From contig OY735219.1 in the NCBI GenBank assembly GCA_963457665.1, positions 23,991,685 to 24,055,684 of the forward strand: a stretch of DNA of 64,000 bases, in the 5' to 3' direction. Origin of the DNA: Thysanoteuthis rhombus (Eukaryota > Mollusca > Cephalopoda > Oegopsida > Thysanoteuthidae). Below, one piece after another: positions 23,315 to 34,379 of this stretch. Each line of letters opens with the position of its first letter. The stretch's first letter is position 1. A program made the position numbers and the translations under genes. The notes under the pieces were generated by a model, which saw nothing but the letters and a program-made list of their open reading frames with translations, was not told the origin of the DNA and made no database searches.

Positions 23315-24420
23315 GTACTGAAAAAATTGTTACTGCTTTGACAATAACTTCTTTTTTATTCCCACTTAGTGTCACTTGGCAATTACTGTATAGTGTCTAC
23401 AGAAGAAGACATTGATAGATATTTTTATGCAGTTGTACACTAAAATAGAAGGAAAAAACTATTTTTATTGTCAGTATTACTAATCACTATGAACAAATGA
23501 AATGAAAAAGATAAAAAAAGAATCGTTCTTTTTCTAGTACTTTGAGACAGATCACAATCTAAAAAGGTGTCAGCAGTTCTTTTTATATTTTCAAGATGTA
23601 GTTCTAATATTCTATTAGCAGCTTTGATATCAGATGACACTTATCAAAAGGTCAGTTGGTGTATAGGCTGGTTTTCTATTTTTGACAGTTGGTAATAAAA
23701 AAAAATGAAAAAGTAGCAAACAATGAATCTTTTTTATGTTATGGAAAGATGTGAAATTAAATATGCCAAAGTGTCCAATGCATAGACTTGAGTGAACAAA
23801 GTATTAAGAATATTCTTTAATCTTTCTCTGCATAGAAAGATACATAAGTGCCTACCAATTTATGAGTATGTTTGCGTATCATTCCTTTTCCATCTGTGAT
23901 CAGTCTGTTCCCAGAAGTTTCAAATCTGTTGAGGTCACTTTCTTTAGACCCTAGCCAATGAAAACAACGACTTCCATCTCTCATTGCTTACTCCAGTCTC
24001 CTGGGCAAGGCCGATGCCCATATCGTATTCAAAATCATGAATATCCTTCCCGTGTCCCACATCCCGTTTTCCATGCCATTTTCCTTTCTGACATTAAGAC
24101 TCCTTCTTACACATGCACTTTTACGGCATACAATATAGGATATAATAGTTATCACCTCGAGAGCCAATTGTAGCTCCCTAATGCAAGCCTTATGTTTCTG
24201 ATACATCTAGCCTTGAAGCTCCTTTCATTTCTTCCTTTCTTTACTGAATCATTGTTTTTTGGTAATGTCTTGGAAATTCAGGGGCCATACCTAACAGAAC
24301 ATATCAATTCAGTATACCTTCTTTACTCTGCAACCCCCCCCAGCTATGGCACTCCATATGTATATCCTCCATCCGTATTCCAATTTGTTACAACAGTTAA
24401 ATAGCTATCATTTTTTATTT
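23315..24420. other. No gene recognised
   Basis: Two adjoining short plus frames (23958-24173 and 24192-24404) and an opposing minus frame are present, without motifs or consistent splice sites. Confidence 0.4.
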
Positions 24421-24466
24421 CCATTATTATTCGGACCATCCTCATCTTGGTTGTTTTTCATACAAC

Positions 24467-24500
24467 GTTTCGGCCGTTGTACTCTACGGCCTTCATCAGG
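24467..24500 (-). other. Hammerhead-like core, copy A
   Basis: The minus strand reads CTGATGA, one extra A, then GGCCGT, an eight-base loop, ACGGCC and GAAAC. The boxes CTGATGA and GAAA with an intervening 6-bp stem match the catalytic core and stem II of hammerhead ribozymes. The U-H cleavage dinucleotide and a clean stem III/stem I are not evident, and there is one extra base after CTGATGA. Self-cleavage is therefore not claimed. Confidence 0.45.
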
Positions 24501-24601
24501 TATCATCTGATAGGTGTGGGGAAGTAACAAACCAAACCCTTTATTTAACCAACGGGGGTATATTGACCGCACTCCCCTCTTAGCATTAGTAGTATTATTA
24601 T

Positions 24602-24687
24602 TGTCTCACACTGGGATTGAACCTAGAACCATCAGATTACTTGCAATAATTTTGTCTGATTCTGTAACCACTACGCTATGTGTCCAT
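24602..24687 (-). repeat. tRNA-like SINE head (RNA polymerase III A and B boxes)
   Basis: The minus strand carries an A box TAGCGTAGTGG (24678-24668) and a B box GGTTCAATCCC (24623-24613), about 45 bp apart. That order and spacing is typical of tRNA-derived SINE promoters. The cloverleaf is not intact enough to call a functional tRNA gene, and it is embedded in a repetitive element. Confidence 0.65.
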
Positions 24688-24748
24688 ATACCCCCATCGG
24701 TTAAATAAAGGGTTCGGTTTGTTACTTCCCCACACCTACCAGATGATA

Positions 24749-24782
24749 CCTGATGAAGGCCATAGAGTACAATGGCCGAAAC
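24749..24782 (+). other. Hammerhead-like core, copy B
   Basis: The plus strand reads CTGATGA (24750-24756), A, GGCCAT (24758-24763), loop, ATGGCC (24772-24777) and GAAAC (24778-24782). Compared with copy A, the fifth stem pair is A-T instead of G-C, so both partners changed together and pairing is kept. The caveats about the missing cleavage site are the same. Confidence 0.45.
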
Positions 24783-24829
24783 GTTGTATGAAAAACAACC
24801 AAGATGAGGATGGTCTGAATAATAATAGA

Positions 24830-26124
24830 AATAATAATAATACCTCATCTCAAAAATTCAGAGATATACTAGTTATCATTTTCTTTTATAATATTGTTAT
24901 TTAAGTTACTTCATCAATCTTCTCTTTCAGCATATTCTGTATTAAACATAGATACGTTACCAATTGTATTGTCATTCACTCGTTATTAAAAGTTTGTTAA
25001 ATGTGCTAATAAGTTATTTGCATTTGTTAATCATTCTTAGGTATTGGACCTTCCTCTTTCTCTGTTCAATTTGTATGGACCTTCCTCTTGTGAAATCCAA
25101 GATGGTGACTCAACTTCTTCACTGAGGATGAAGAAGATAAACAGAGACGTGACAGACTAATGGCATCTACCAGAAAATATTCATCCCCACGTGGGAACAA
25201 AATATTTCCACAACATTTAAGCCCCTTCTAATCCAATATATGATTCAAAAATCTATAATTGAAACCCAAAATACATTTGTCATTGTTGAGATCCAATCCT
25301 TCCGGAGAATTCATTATCAGTGGGAGAAATAGAGATAAAAATCATGCAATTTATAACTGCTTGAATTCTTGGTATATATTACTGTAATTTCAACTTTAAT
25401 GGAGGATTTAACCCCACAGCTTTGAATTCTGTTTCATCATTCCAGCACAATCAAGACTTTATAAGTACCAGAAAAAAATTGTTTTCGACTTATGCTGTCA
25501 AATTCTTCAAGTAAATTTCTATCTTTTCTCTTCTATAATTATGGATCATTAAACACATACATATGAACAAGACCTTAGGAGCTGCAGGGCCCAATTGGAA
25601 ACATTTTTTTGCAGCACCCCTGGTTAATAGTCAAAGTTTATAGAATATTAGAAATTCAAATGAACTATGATACAGTGGAAAGGAATCAAAATGTGCAGTT
25701 GAAAATTCAACAGAAATAATTTTTTATGCTCTTCTGTAATTAGTAAATATTATTTAATTCAAGTACAATAAAAATATTAAAACTATAAACAGTGTAAACA
25801 AACACTGTTGAATCTTAGAGAATTCAGAAAAAAATTAATATTGTTACCATTCTCTGTTAATCATCTTGTTCATCTGCCATGTGGTGCAGTGTGTATTTGA
25901 CAAGACAAGAATATACCCAAGTGCAGGGCCCTCTTAGGCACAGGTTCCAATTGGCTTGAAGTCAGCCCAGCATATACATAAACAAAAAGCACTCTGTCTG
26001 TTGTATACTTACTGGGTGCTCGACTGCGGTTTTGTCTGAAGCTTAGGTTAGTGAATTTGTACATATAAATATACACATGAGCTAACTTATATAACCCATT
26101 TCTCTGTTTATGATCTTGGCACAA

Positions 26125-26167
<43 letters not shown>

Positions 26168-29100
26168 CTTATGTCGACAGTATGAAATATCAGTTCATGG
26201 ACAACTTTATATCCTACAGAGAGTGAAAACTATAAAGACGTTTGTGTAGAAACTTATTTTTGCTCAGCACCAATTCTACTAGAGAGCAGATCAAGCAACC
26301 TTAGATTGTATAAATATACACACATAATTGAATATAAATGGATATATACACACATATTCATCTACACACGCTTATCAAGTATCATATATTTTCAAAGTCT
26401 GCTAGAATTTTTACATCAATTGCAAATTAGATTTTCCTTCTCCAAAGTGAGTTATAAAATTGAGCTTGTCTCTAGTTCACAGCTCCAACCATAGATCTAC
26501 ATTTTCAAGTGCAACATGGCCAAAAATAATAGTAAGAATGATTTTTTTGACTATCTTTCATTTTCAATATTCTTTTTATAGTTGGAAATATTAATAAAAC
26601 AATACAAAAAATCTGATTAAATTGGTTGAGAATTCAGGTTTGTGATTACTCCAATCTGAAGCTGAAGACAAGATAATTTTCCAAAGATGTTATAAAAGCA
26701 ATTAGATTCTTGCTTCATTAAAAGACTTGTTAGAGCTCTGCAAAATATCTTTTATTCCTGAGAGACTACTATGCTGTAATAAAGTTAACTGTAACAGGTT
26801 GCTATTATTGACGTGAAAATGCTGTGAGCCAACTATCAATAAATGTGTGTCATCTGGTCATTCTTTGACTGTGCTCATATTGTCTTATTTTCATGTTAGT
26901 ATTTAGCTTACCTACTGTGCATCTTTTGATGAATGTAAATAGTATACCTAGTCAAGTTGCTTAGTGAACAATAAGAGAGACTGAATCTATCCAATCATAT
27001 AGATAGCATTATTTCTAGCAGAAGATGAAATATTATAAACATCAAAGTTTAAACATTAAGAAAGCTCTCATCAGCATAAGAAGTGATTGTCACAGAAAAA
27101 AATGGGGTACATTCCTATACGGCTACAACTGAGTAAAATTGTCCTTGACTCTTTGAAAATGAGATACTATACTCAATTTACTTCATAAATGATATTACAG
27201 AAATTTCATGCTAATTATAAAATCACTGAAGAGGAAGTGTGCAACGAAATTCAAGCTATGATGGATAAAATTCCAATGTAGAACCATTTGGTTAATCAAA
27301 TTAATTTCGGTTGTATCAAAGAGTGAGAGAGAGACTACTTTCAGTTAAAATATGCAAACTTTACATACATCAATAAAAGCATTATACATGGATTTCAATA
27401 TCTATCGATAATATTTTTTTAAATTTAGTTTACTACAACCGCAGATAATATGTTGATAAAAAATGCTCGATGTCGATGTTGAAGTTTTCTTTAAAATCTT
27501 TTTTTCTTTTCTTTTCATGAATCCATTCATTTAATTTTTACTCGCTAAAATTTCAAGCGGTTACTTTCCTTCTTTCTTTCCTCACTTAGTCAGTACTCGC
27601 TCACATAATTTTACCTAATGAAGCAGAAAAAATCCTTCGTTGTGGAGGTGCAGTTGGAGTAATTTAATATTCAAACAACCAGCTTCTTGGATTGAAATAG
27701 TTTGTAAGAAAAAAAAAGTTCATTGTTGTGAATGTCACGAGTTGGCGGTGATCGGAATTTATTGCGAGTCGAAACTAATAGTGATTAGCGAAGGTAGAAT
27801 CTGTTGCACAGTAATCGAATTTACCTACCTTTTTTTAATGAAACTTTTGCTTTTTATAAGTACTACTAACCTATATATTTCCTTACGCTAAACAAAATGA
27901 AAATATCAACAATTTAAAGAAATTGAAATAAAGATCTTCACAAAAGTCATAGCGTATTATTTTCGGGAAGAGGCAAAAGTTCCTTTCTTCTTACCTACCA
28001 AAAATCGGTACTTGTTATTCGCAGACGTTTCTGAACTTTCTCTCCTCGTGTATTTTCCAGGAATAAAATATAAGGGATCAAGGTTTTTAGAATATGTTTG
28101 ATGAAGTGATTTTATCATTTTTAAGATCATAGAATTTGTCTTATCTCAAAGAAAACAAGATAATCGTAAAAAATGTTGAGTAGTAGAGAGTGGAGAGAAC
28201 GTGATTTGATTTAAGTGCGCCAAGAACTGGATTGACTACAACAAACATAAAAAGTGAAGAATTCTGGCTGAGTTGACACTTAAATTGAAATTACTTTTTT
28301 TTCAAATATATCACTTATCTCTTTCACATTTAGGTTCGAAAACAAGCTAAATGAATAAAGCACTTTAATGTGTCAATAGTCCAAAAACATAGGCTGGTAT
28401 GTTGTTTCGTTTTACGAAATTCACATCTAGGCCAGTCTTGACCTTTTTTTAAAATTATTATTTATTTAAAATTAATCAAAATAACCAATTAATATTGTTT
28501 ATTAACATTTCATCTCATTAAAAAAAAATACACGTAGATGGTATTATTAAACAAAAACCCTGAAAAAAGAAATACAAGTCATATATTCGAATAATCTAAC
28601 GTTCAATTAAAAAAGAAGAAAAATTGATGACAATATATGAGAACAAGTGCTTTGATATTATTATCAAAGGTAAAAGTGAGCATTAAATTTGGGGGTTTTG
28701 AGGTAAGAACCGTAAACCAGTAATTTGGCCAATAAAACTACTTGACACAGTGACACCGATTAACAGCTGCAACACAATGTTTGTAAACAAACATTCACTT
28801 AAGATTAAAATATAGAGGAATAAAATGCACCTTTGAGGATAAAATAAAATTTGTAAATAAATACCTTACCTTAGATTACGGTAGTTCTTCAACAGACGAC
28901 ACGATGTTTTCCAGAATTTAAACAGGAATTTAAAAAAGGTAAGTAAAGTGAAAAATCGTAGTTTAACAATTAGGTAAACTCAAAACGGTCAAGTCAAGTA
29001 CTTTCAGGTACTTAGAGTAAATGAACTAAATAACATCAACATTCTCCGACACAAGTTCCCATCGTTGGTAAAGCAAATGATACATGAATTATGACAGATA

Positions 29101-30360
29101 GAAAGAAGTTGCTCACTTATCTTTACCGTGAATGTGGGAGGATGACTACTACTAGTAGTAGTGATAGTTGTGTGTAGTAGACTGATATGTGTAACACCTT
29201 TCGATTTTCTCACCCCACCCTCGACGGCTTGTGTCTCTATTCCAACTATTCCGAAAGGCTCCGGAATGGCCAGGTTAGGTGCTCATCACGCCGAACAGGC
29301 ACTTGCTTGACTTACAAAATAAAACGACAACATAGTTGGTCTTTTTTTATTATTATTATTTTCATCATCCGTGAGAGAATGTTGCTTCTTCATCTCTCCT
29401 TTTTTCTTTGGCAAAAACCAAAGAACGAACACCGATAGAAGGAACAATTGAATGAAACGAATTAGAAAAGAGAGGACAATAATTTGCACCGAAAAAAAAG
29501 CAAAAAAAAAAAAAAGCGATGAACTCAACAAATGAAAGACGAAAACTACGATGAATGTTGATGTTGATTATTTTATTTTCGAATAGAGCGGTATCATTTA
29601 CTACATTGAATTAGAATTTGTTATTCAGAACTAAAACGATTTCATGCCTGATAATGATCGATATCAACTGCAAATCGTTAAGTTTAAATGCTGATTTTTT
29701 TTTGTTACACTCAGCTGTAAAATAAACAGAAAATTCACTTGAATTCCAATTCTTTTAGTTTTATGATTAATAAAATCATAAAACTCAATTATAATAACGG
29801 TTTTATCAATTTTTTATTTCATTTCCGAAGACTTGAATTCGGAATTTTAAAGTGATTGATAACTCGTTACCTAAAAGATTTCATTATTTATAGAATTTTA
29901 AAATACTTCGAATGAAATCGGAAAAAAGCCCCCTAAAAACAATCGTTTGATTAACATTATTACAAATTTCCAGATTAATTTCGGGTTCAGATATTTTCGT
30001 TCAAATGTATTTTTCAATTTTGGAGTCACTCATGATTTGTAGTAAGGAAAACCTAAAATCCAGTAGTCACTCATAAGATTCGAGTCTGAGAGATCTTCAC
30101 GCATGAGTGAAAATCGCGAGGAGGTAGTTGTTGCAAGAATGGCAAATAAGCAAAATAAATAATACAAATCATTCAACAAGCGAAGAATTTAATTGTAAAA
30201 ATATTTCAAACGGTGCTGTTATTTGTATTAAAAAAAACATTGAATTTTATTATTTATCAAATTACATTTTCCGTTTATTCAATTTCATTAGATGACATGA
30301 CATATCATTATTATTATTATTATTATTGAGGATTTCTTTTTACTTTAACCTAAATCTTAT
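24830..30360. other. Long stretch without recognised gene or transposase
   Basis: Mostly unique-looking AT-rich DNA with one (TA)n tract (26129-26161), the weak repeat match at 25560-25640 and scattered short frames (for example 27640-27891 plus; 29286-29531 minus, low complexity). A distal exon or regulatory region cannot be excluded. Confidence 0.4.
26129..26161. repeat. (TA)n microsatellite
   Basis: About 16 TA units in otherwise unannotated DNA. Confidence 0.95.
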
Positions 30361-30364
30361 CAGG

Positions 30365-30456
30365 TGCGTTTAATCGCAACTTTTTGCTCAGGCCGATCAC
30401 CCTCCGGCAGTGAGTAAATAGATAATCGGACTGAGCAAAGTTGCAATAAAAAGCAA
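30365..30456 (+). ncRNA. Pre-miRNA-like hairpin with miR-87-like seed (candidate only)
   Basis: The 5' arm 30376-30397 (GCAACTTTTTGCTCAGGCCG...) pairs with the 3' arm 30425-30444 (ATCGGACTGAGCAAAGTTGC), leaving a 2-nt bulge, one mismatch and a 27-nt loop. Weaker pairing extends the stem outward to about 30 bp. A mature product starting at 30431 (CTGAGCAAAGTTGC...) would carry TGAGCAA at positions 2-8, the seed of the miR-87 family. The rest of miR-87 does not match well, so this may be chance or a diverged relative. Confidence 0.3.
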
Positions 30457-30459
30457 ATA

Positions 30460-31680
30460 AAATTATGATGAAAGTAAAAAGTGGTCATAAGAACTACGAA
30501 AAATAACATTGATTTTATAAGTCGAGCGCGCAATTGATTGCAAAAAATGCTCAGCAATATATTTTTTTTAAATCAATTATCAAAGTTTTTAACACATCCA
30601 GGTAAATCGTTGAGTCTTCAATTCACGCTACTTATTTTATTGCTAATTTTTCTGATAGACTTTGAATAATCTCTTGAAAAACGAAATCTAGACATCTTAA
30701 TCAGATTCTCAACCGCTTCCAGGTGAAAATTTTCTCATTAAATGTGGATGAATAAAGCGCTAAAACGTTGCAAGATTATTTTTTTTTTCAAGTCTGTTTA
30801 AGGGAGCGAATAAATCCTTTTTGCGCAATTTTGAACACTTCTGATGGCAATTCCATATTTTCTCTAAGAAATAATTGAGTTAAATCTGGATATCGATTTC
30901 ATTGATCATAGTGCCCAGTCAAAATATTCTTTCTAGATATACATGCAAAGATTTAATTAAATCTAACAAGTAAATTTAGTTTCGAAATCACCACTGATTT
31001 CCGGACAATTTCGACACAAAAAGATTTCTTTCGCTAATATTTTTGTAAAAGCAACGTTCAAATAGGTAGCTTTACTTCTTTGATCAACTCTTTTACCGTT
31101 GAACGAGTCTACAACTTGATCTAAACATAAAAAAAATGTATTGAACAAATTTCAATATAAAGTATTTTGAAAGTCTATTTTTCGCATTTTTGGAGGCAGT
31201 GTGTCATCTTTTCGCGTTTCTGATAAGACATCGAGATTTTCTGAGAGTGTACATGAGTATTCAGATATACCCCGATAATAACTGTAAGAGGATTAACACT
31301 TCTGTGGTTGTTCATGTGACCCTTGAAGAAGGGCTTGGATGCCTGATCGCCTGCTCAAGTGTTGCAACAAGTTTTGCGATCCGCCGTAAGAACTCTTCTG
31401 TTAGGACCAAGAGTTCGACTTCCGGTTGGAGAATTCCCAAAGACTGTGCTTTTTCTCGGCTTCAAATAATAAGTTAGAAAAAGAAAAAAATCTTGGCTGA
31501 TTTTTTTAAATATGGAGTTATCTTTATCGCTCCTCCGGATTGGATATGGGAATGAACTCAAGGTTTAGGATGATATTGATGGATTTGCCCACGTTTTTTG
31601 TTTTTTGTTTTTTTAGCTGTATCGACGAATGACTTTCCAGTTTCCACGAACTATCAGCTGTTACAGCTACTTGGAACAAC
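30460..31680. other. No gene recognised
   Basis: Short frames on both strands (31190-31477 plus; 30963-31148 and 31355-31561 minus) without recognisable domains. The opposing frames overlap and cannot both be real. Confidence 0.4.
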
Positions 31681-31683
31681 TTT

Positions 31684-32033
31684 CAGGGTGGGTGAAAAGA
31701 AGCTCCCTATTGTGAATCGGTAATAACTTTATCATTTACTGATCAATTGTGGTCAAACTAGCTTTACCTTGGACCATACAATGGTAGAATTTGTCTGCTG
31801 TGTCAAAATTAAACGTAGGCACCATTTTCTGTATGTGTTTCGGTATAGAAGTCCGGTGCTTCGTTGGCCATGTAATATGTTTGAGGCACCCCTCCAGTTA
31901 ATCCAGAGTTTGTGGCTTGGTGCGGTACACCCCCTGCTTCACCCAACTGCACAGGAAGAATTCACTGGACGTAAGGTCAGGGCTTCATGTAGGCCATTTA
32001 TTTTTGATAGGGAGTTAATTCTCACCCACCCTG
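31684..32033. mobile_element. Small TIR element (MITE-like), about 350 bp
   Basis: The left end CAGGGTGGGTGAAAAGAAGC followed by TCCCTAT is matched, on the opposite strand from 32033, by CAGGGTGGGTGAGAATTAAC followed by TCCCTAT. That is about 26 bp of TIR with few mismatches. No clear target duplication could be fixed. The interior has no recognised domain. The GC content is higher than the surroundings, as in a relatively young insertion. The superfamily is unassigned. Confidence 0.6.
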
Positions 32034-32466
32034 TAGAATACATCTCAATGTCGTTAGTACAGCACACTGATATGTGGTGGGATATTATAATTTTAAACCT
32101 TGACATTCCTGACATACGAAGGTCCAGCCCCCCCCCCCAATAGAAAAATAATTTCTTGGTGCTTTCAATCCATAAGACTCCCTTTTGCTCAGTTCTGAAA
32201 TTTTAAAAGTCTTTTTAAGGTTTTAGAAGGAGGGGGTCTATTTACAATGCAAAACTGGACACATACTTGTTGGTATTTTGAAGTGTGCAGTTACTTCTCT
32301 TTCCTTAGAATATTTTATGAGAATAAAAACTAATAATAAATGCAAAAATGAGACACAAGAGACTAATGGAATGAAGTAGATATTTATTCTGAAAACAAAT
32401 TAGACATTCTTATATATATTGACAAAATATTTCAAAGAATTTTCCAAATGATTGGATTCCTTGTCA

Positions 32467-32510
32467 ACACAACGTTTCAGATAATCCATTCTACAGCCTT
32501 CTTCAGATGT
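32467..32510 (-). other. Penelope-type 3'-tail motif resembling a decayed hammerhead core
   Basis: The minus strand reads CTGAAGAAGGCTGTAGAATG and, nine bases on, TGAAACGTTGTG. The boxes CTGAAGA and GAAAC keep the order and spacing of the hammerhead boxes CUGAUGA and GAAA. The intervening hairpin is no longer complementary and the first box has one mismatch. It lies 66 bp downstream (minus strand) of the GIY-YIG remnant, so it is the probable 3' UTR of that element. Confidence 0.5.
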
Positions 32511-32575
32511 ATAACAAAGGATTTAGGTATTTGTCTTTCCTTTCTTTGTTAAGCCAAGATTTCCATCCCTTGTGC

Positions 32576-32830
32576 CTATTGAGTAGCGGAAGCCACAAGT
32601 TGAATTCCATATTTGTCTGACATACACTCAGCCAACATGCTGATGTCTTCCACTGCTTTGATTTTTCTCAGTTTCCAATGGCATACCCTATCTGAAATAC
32701 GGATTTCTTCCCCAGGAGGATAATGTTCATCTTTCTTCCTCCAGATTCGGTCCGCCATTTGATTACTGCTTCTTTATGTTCCTCTAGTCTGAATTGGAGA
32801 GGTCTACAAGGAGTTCAATCGTCCGGAAAA
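32576..32830 (-). pseudogene. Penelope-like element: GIY-YIG endonuclease C-terminal remnant
   Basis: Read on the minus strand, one frame gives RPLQFRLEEHKEAVIK. After a frameshift the next frame gives IWRKKDEHYPPGEEIRISDR and then CHWKLRKIKAVEDI. This matches the C-terminal half of GIY-YIG domains carried by Penelope-like retroelements ('GRxLxxRxxEHK...A-H...I-W---I-D---W--RKIKEA--I'). The GIY and YIG residues themselves are missing. A Penelope-type tail motif lies downstream at 32467-32510, as expected for a 3' end. Confidence 0.65.
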
Positions 32831-32839
32831 CTCTTTGAA

Positions 32840-33900
32840 TGTTAATGACCGTTCTCAAAAGCTGTAGACAGTACCATATACAAAATTTGTTTGTTCTTTT
32901 ACCTGTTAGGATTCCTGCACATTTTAGCAGCCATTAGCAGAAAAATGATGTAGTCTCTCTTTTTCTACTTTGATAGATAATTTGGGTAAAAAGCCTTCTT
33001 ATTATGACACCAGAGAATCTTACCGCTCCAAAAACGAAACTGCATACTCCAAGGCTTTCCTTTTGCAAAAATGGCAGAAAGCATGTTCCAGTTTTACACT
33101 ACAGTTATATTGTAAAAAAAAATCCATCATCTGAAACCTTACAAAAAATTTTCAAAACCAATAAATTCCCTTTGGAAAGAAAAATAGTATGGATTGAAAG
33201 CACAGAAAATTACTTACAAAATTAAAATTTACCTTTTTTTTTGAGGTGGGAACTTCATGTGTCAGAAGTGTCTTAAACCTTATATCACAATGCTACCTTT
33301 AGCAAAAACATTTTTGCCAGTATCAATTTTTTAGCTTAGATTGAGTTTAGTATCCTAAGCACAATGATACCCAAATGTTGTCCAATTCACATTCTGAATG
33401 TATATACAGGTTATTTACTTTCAGTTAATGTAAATCGTAATGATTTTTAGTAAAATCTTAAAGTATAAGCATTTAATCTTTATGTAAACTGTACATCCAA
33501 AATCTGCTCCCATTAAAAAATTAGGATCAAATGAAGAATCTAGACCCCTAAATTGATTCGAGTCATAAGTGCAAATTTTCAGGTTACATCTAATCAAAAT
33601 TCAATTCAATCTGATTTAATCAAAACAAGAACGAACCCCAATATCCTTTTATGCAGTTAAAGGGGTCTGAATTGTATTTTTTTCTATTTCTAGATTTTTT
33701 TACTTAATTTTTCAAGAGTTTTCAGGATTATTCCAATATATTGTGTCCTAAGAGCTCTTGTTCCCCCACACATTTGCGGCATCTACAGGTCCTACGTTCC
33801 ACTTCTAGATGTAAATTGAATGACCCCCCCCCAAAAATAAGATTTCAATTTTTCAGAAGGTTTAAAGGTCTATTAGATTGAAAGCACATAAAATTAAAAG
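32840..33900. other. No gene recognised
   Basis: It may include the 5' part of the Penelope-like relic, too decayed to read. A 73-codon plus frame at 33004-33225 has no match. Confidence 0.4.
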
Positions 33901-33904
33901 AAAA

Positions 33905-33990
33905 AAGTTTCTTATTTTCTCTGTCAGAGTTTGAACAAGGACTGCTGATTCCTTTACTTGTGATTCTAACCACTGGACCATTATTGCTGA
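33905..33990 (-). repeat. tRNA-like SINE head, minus strand
   Basis: The minus strand reads TGGTCCAGTGGTTAGAATCA (A-box region, near 33980-33961) and TTGTTCAAACTC (B-box region, 33938-33927). The spacing fits a tRNA-derived promoter. It lies in the middle of another dispersed repeat and has no intact cloverleaf. Confidence 0.5.
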
Positions 33991-34084
33991 CAGTGATTTT
34001 TTTATAGAAATAGGTGAATATTCAAGTAAAAACTTACAAATAAAAATAAAAAAAGTTGTTTTTACCCTAAAGAAATTTTTAAGG

Positions 34085-34290
34085 ACCTCGGAGGTCAGCA
34101 CAGCCTTTTCTATTTTCATCCTTGAGCTGTTACCTTTGTACACAAATTTGCAGTCGCGATCTCCTTGAGATTTGAAAATGCTTGAATTGACTTTTGGCGG
34201 TAATCAGAGGTCAGCGCCACCTACCCTATGTTCATATTGTGGTCAAGTTACCCTTGAACCCAAGATTTCAGCATGTAGGGTGCAAACATT
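34085..34290 (+). repeat. Dispersed repeat family 2, two units
   Basis: GGAGGTCAGCACAGCC and AGAGGTCAGCGCCACCTACC with CTATGTTCATATTGTGGTCA and AGTTACCCTTG match the family 2 units at 5.5-5.8 kb. It lies between a tRNA-like head (33.9 kb) and the transposase relic at 34.4 kb. Confidence 0.7.
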
Positions 34291-34379
34291 TGAAAATCTG
34301 TAAAACATAAAATTAGAAACATAATTACAAAGAAACAAATATTTGTTGTCTCTATGATTTTAGATAAACCGAGGTACCA

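Larger units (their letters stand above)
24424..24826 (-). mobile_element. tRNA-headed SINE-like element with Penelope-type tail and an inverted second tail
   Basis: On the minus strand a tRNA-like head (24602-24687) is followed by a body and a tail at 24568-24424. The tail contains ACCTGATGAAGGCC, GGCCGAAACGTTGTATG and AACAACCAAGATGAGGATGG. A second copy of the same tail region lies in opposite orientation at 24680-24826, so the ends form an inverted repeat of about 145 bp per arm with roughly 90% identity by eye. A fragment of the same tail occurs at 1963-2022. Penelope-like elements are known for inverted or partial terminal copies. Confidence 0.65.

Noticed and set aside
24602..24687. Functional tRNA gene
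   Set aside because: A and B boxes are present, but the cloverleaf is not intact and it is embedded in a repeat. The same holds for the tRNA-like stretches at 6.2, 33.9, 56.7 and 56.8 kb.
24467..24782. Functional self-cleaving hammerhead ribozyme
   Set aside because: The core boxes and stem II are present, but no cleavage dinucleotide with stems I and III could be found in a single copy, and an extra base follows CTGATGA. Kept only as hammerhead-like.
29286..29531. 81-codon minus-strand frame rich in Phe and Leu
   Set aside because: Low-complexity translation of A-rich runs, with an opposing frame over the same DNA and no motif.
32576..32758. 60-codon minus-strand frame as an independent small gene
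   Set aside because: It is the frameshifted end of a Penelope-like GIY-YIG domain, continued upstream in another frame.
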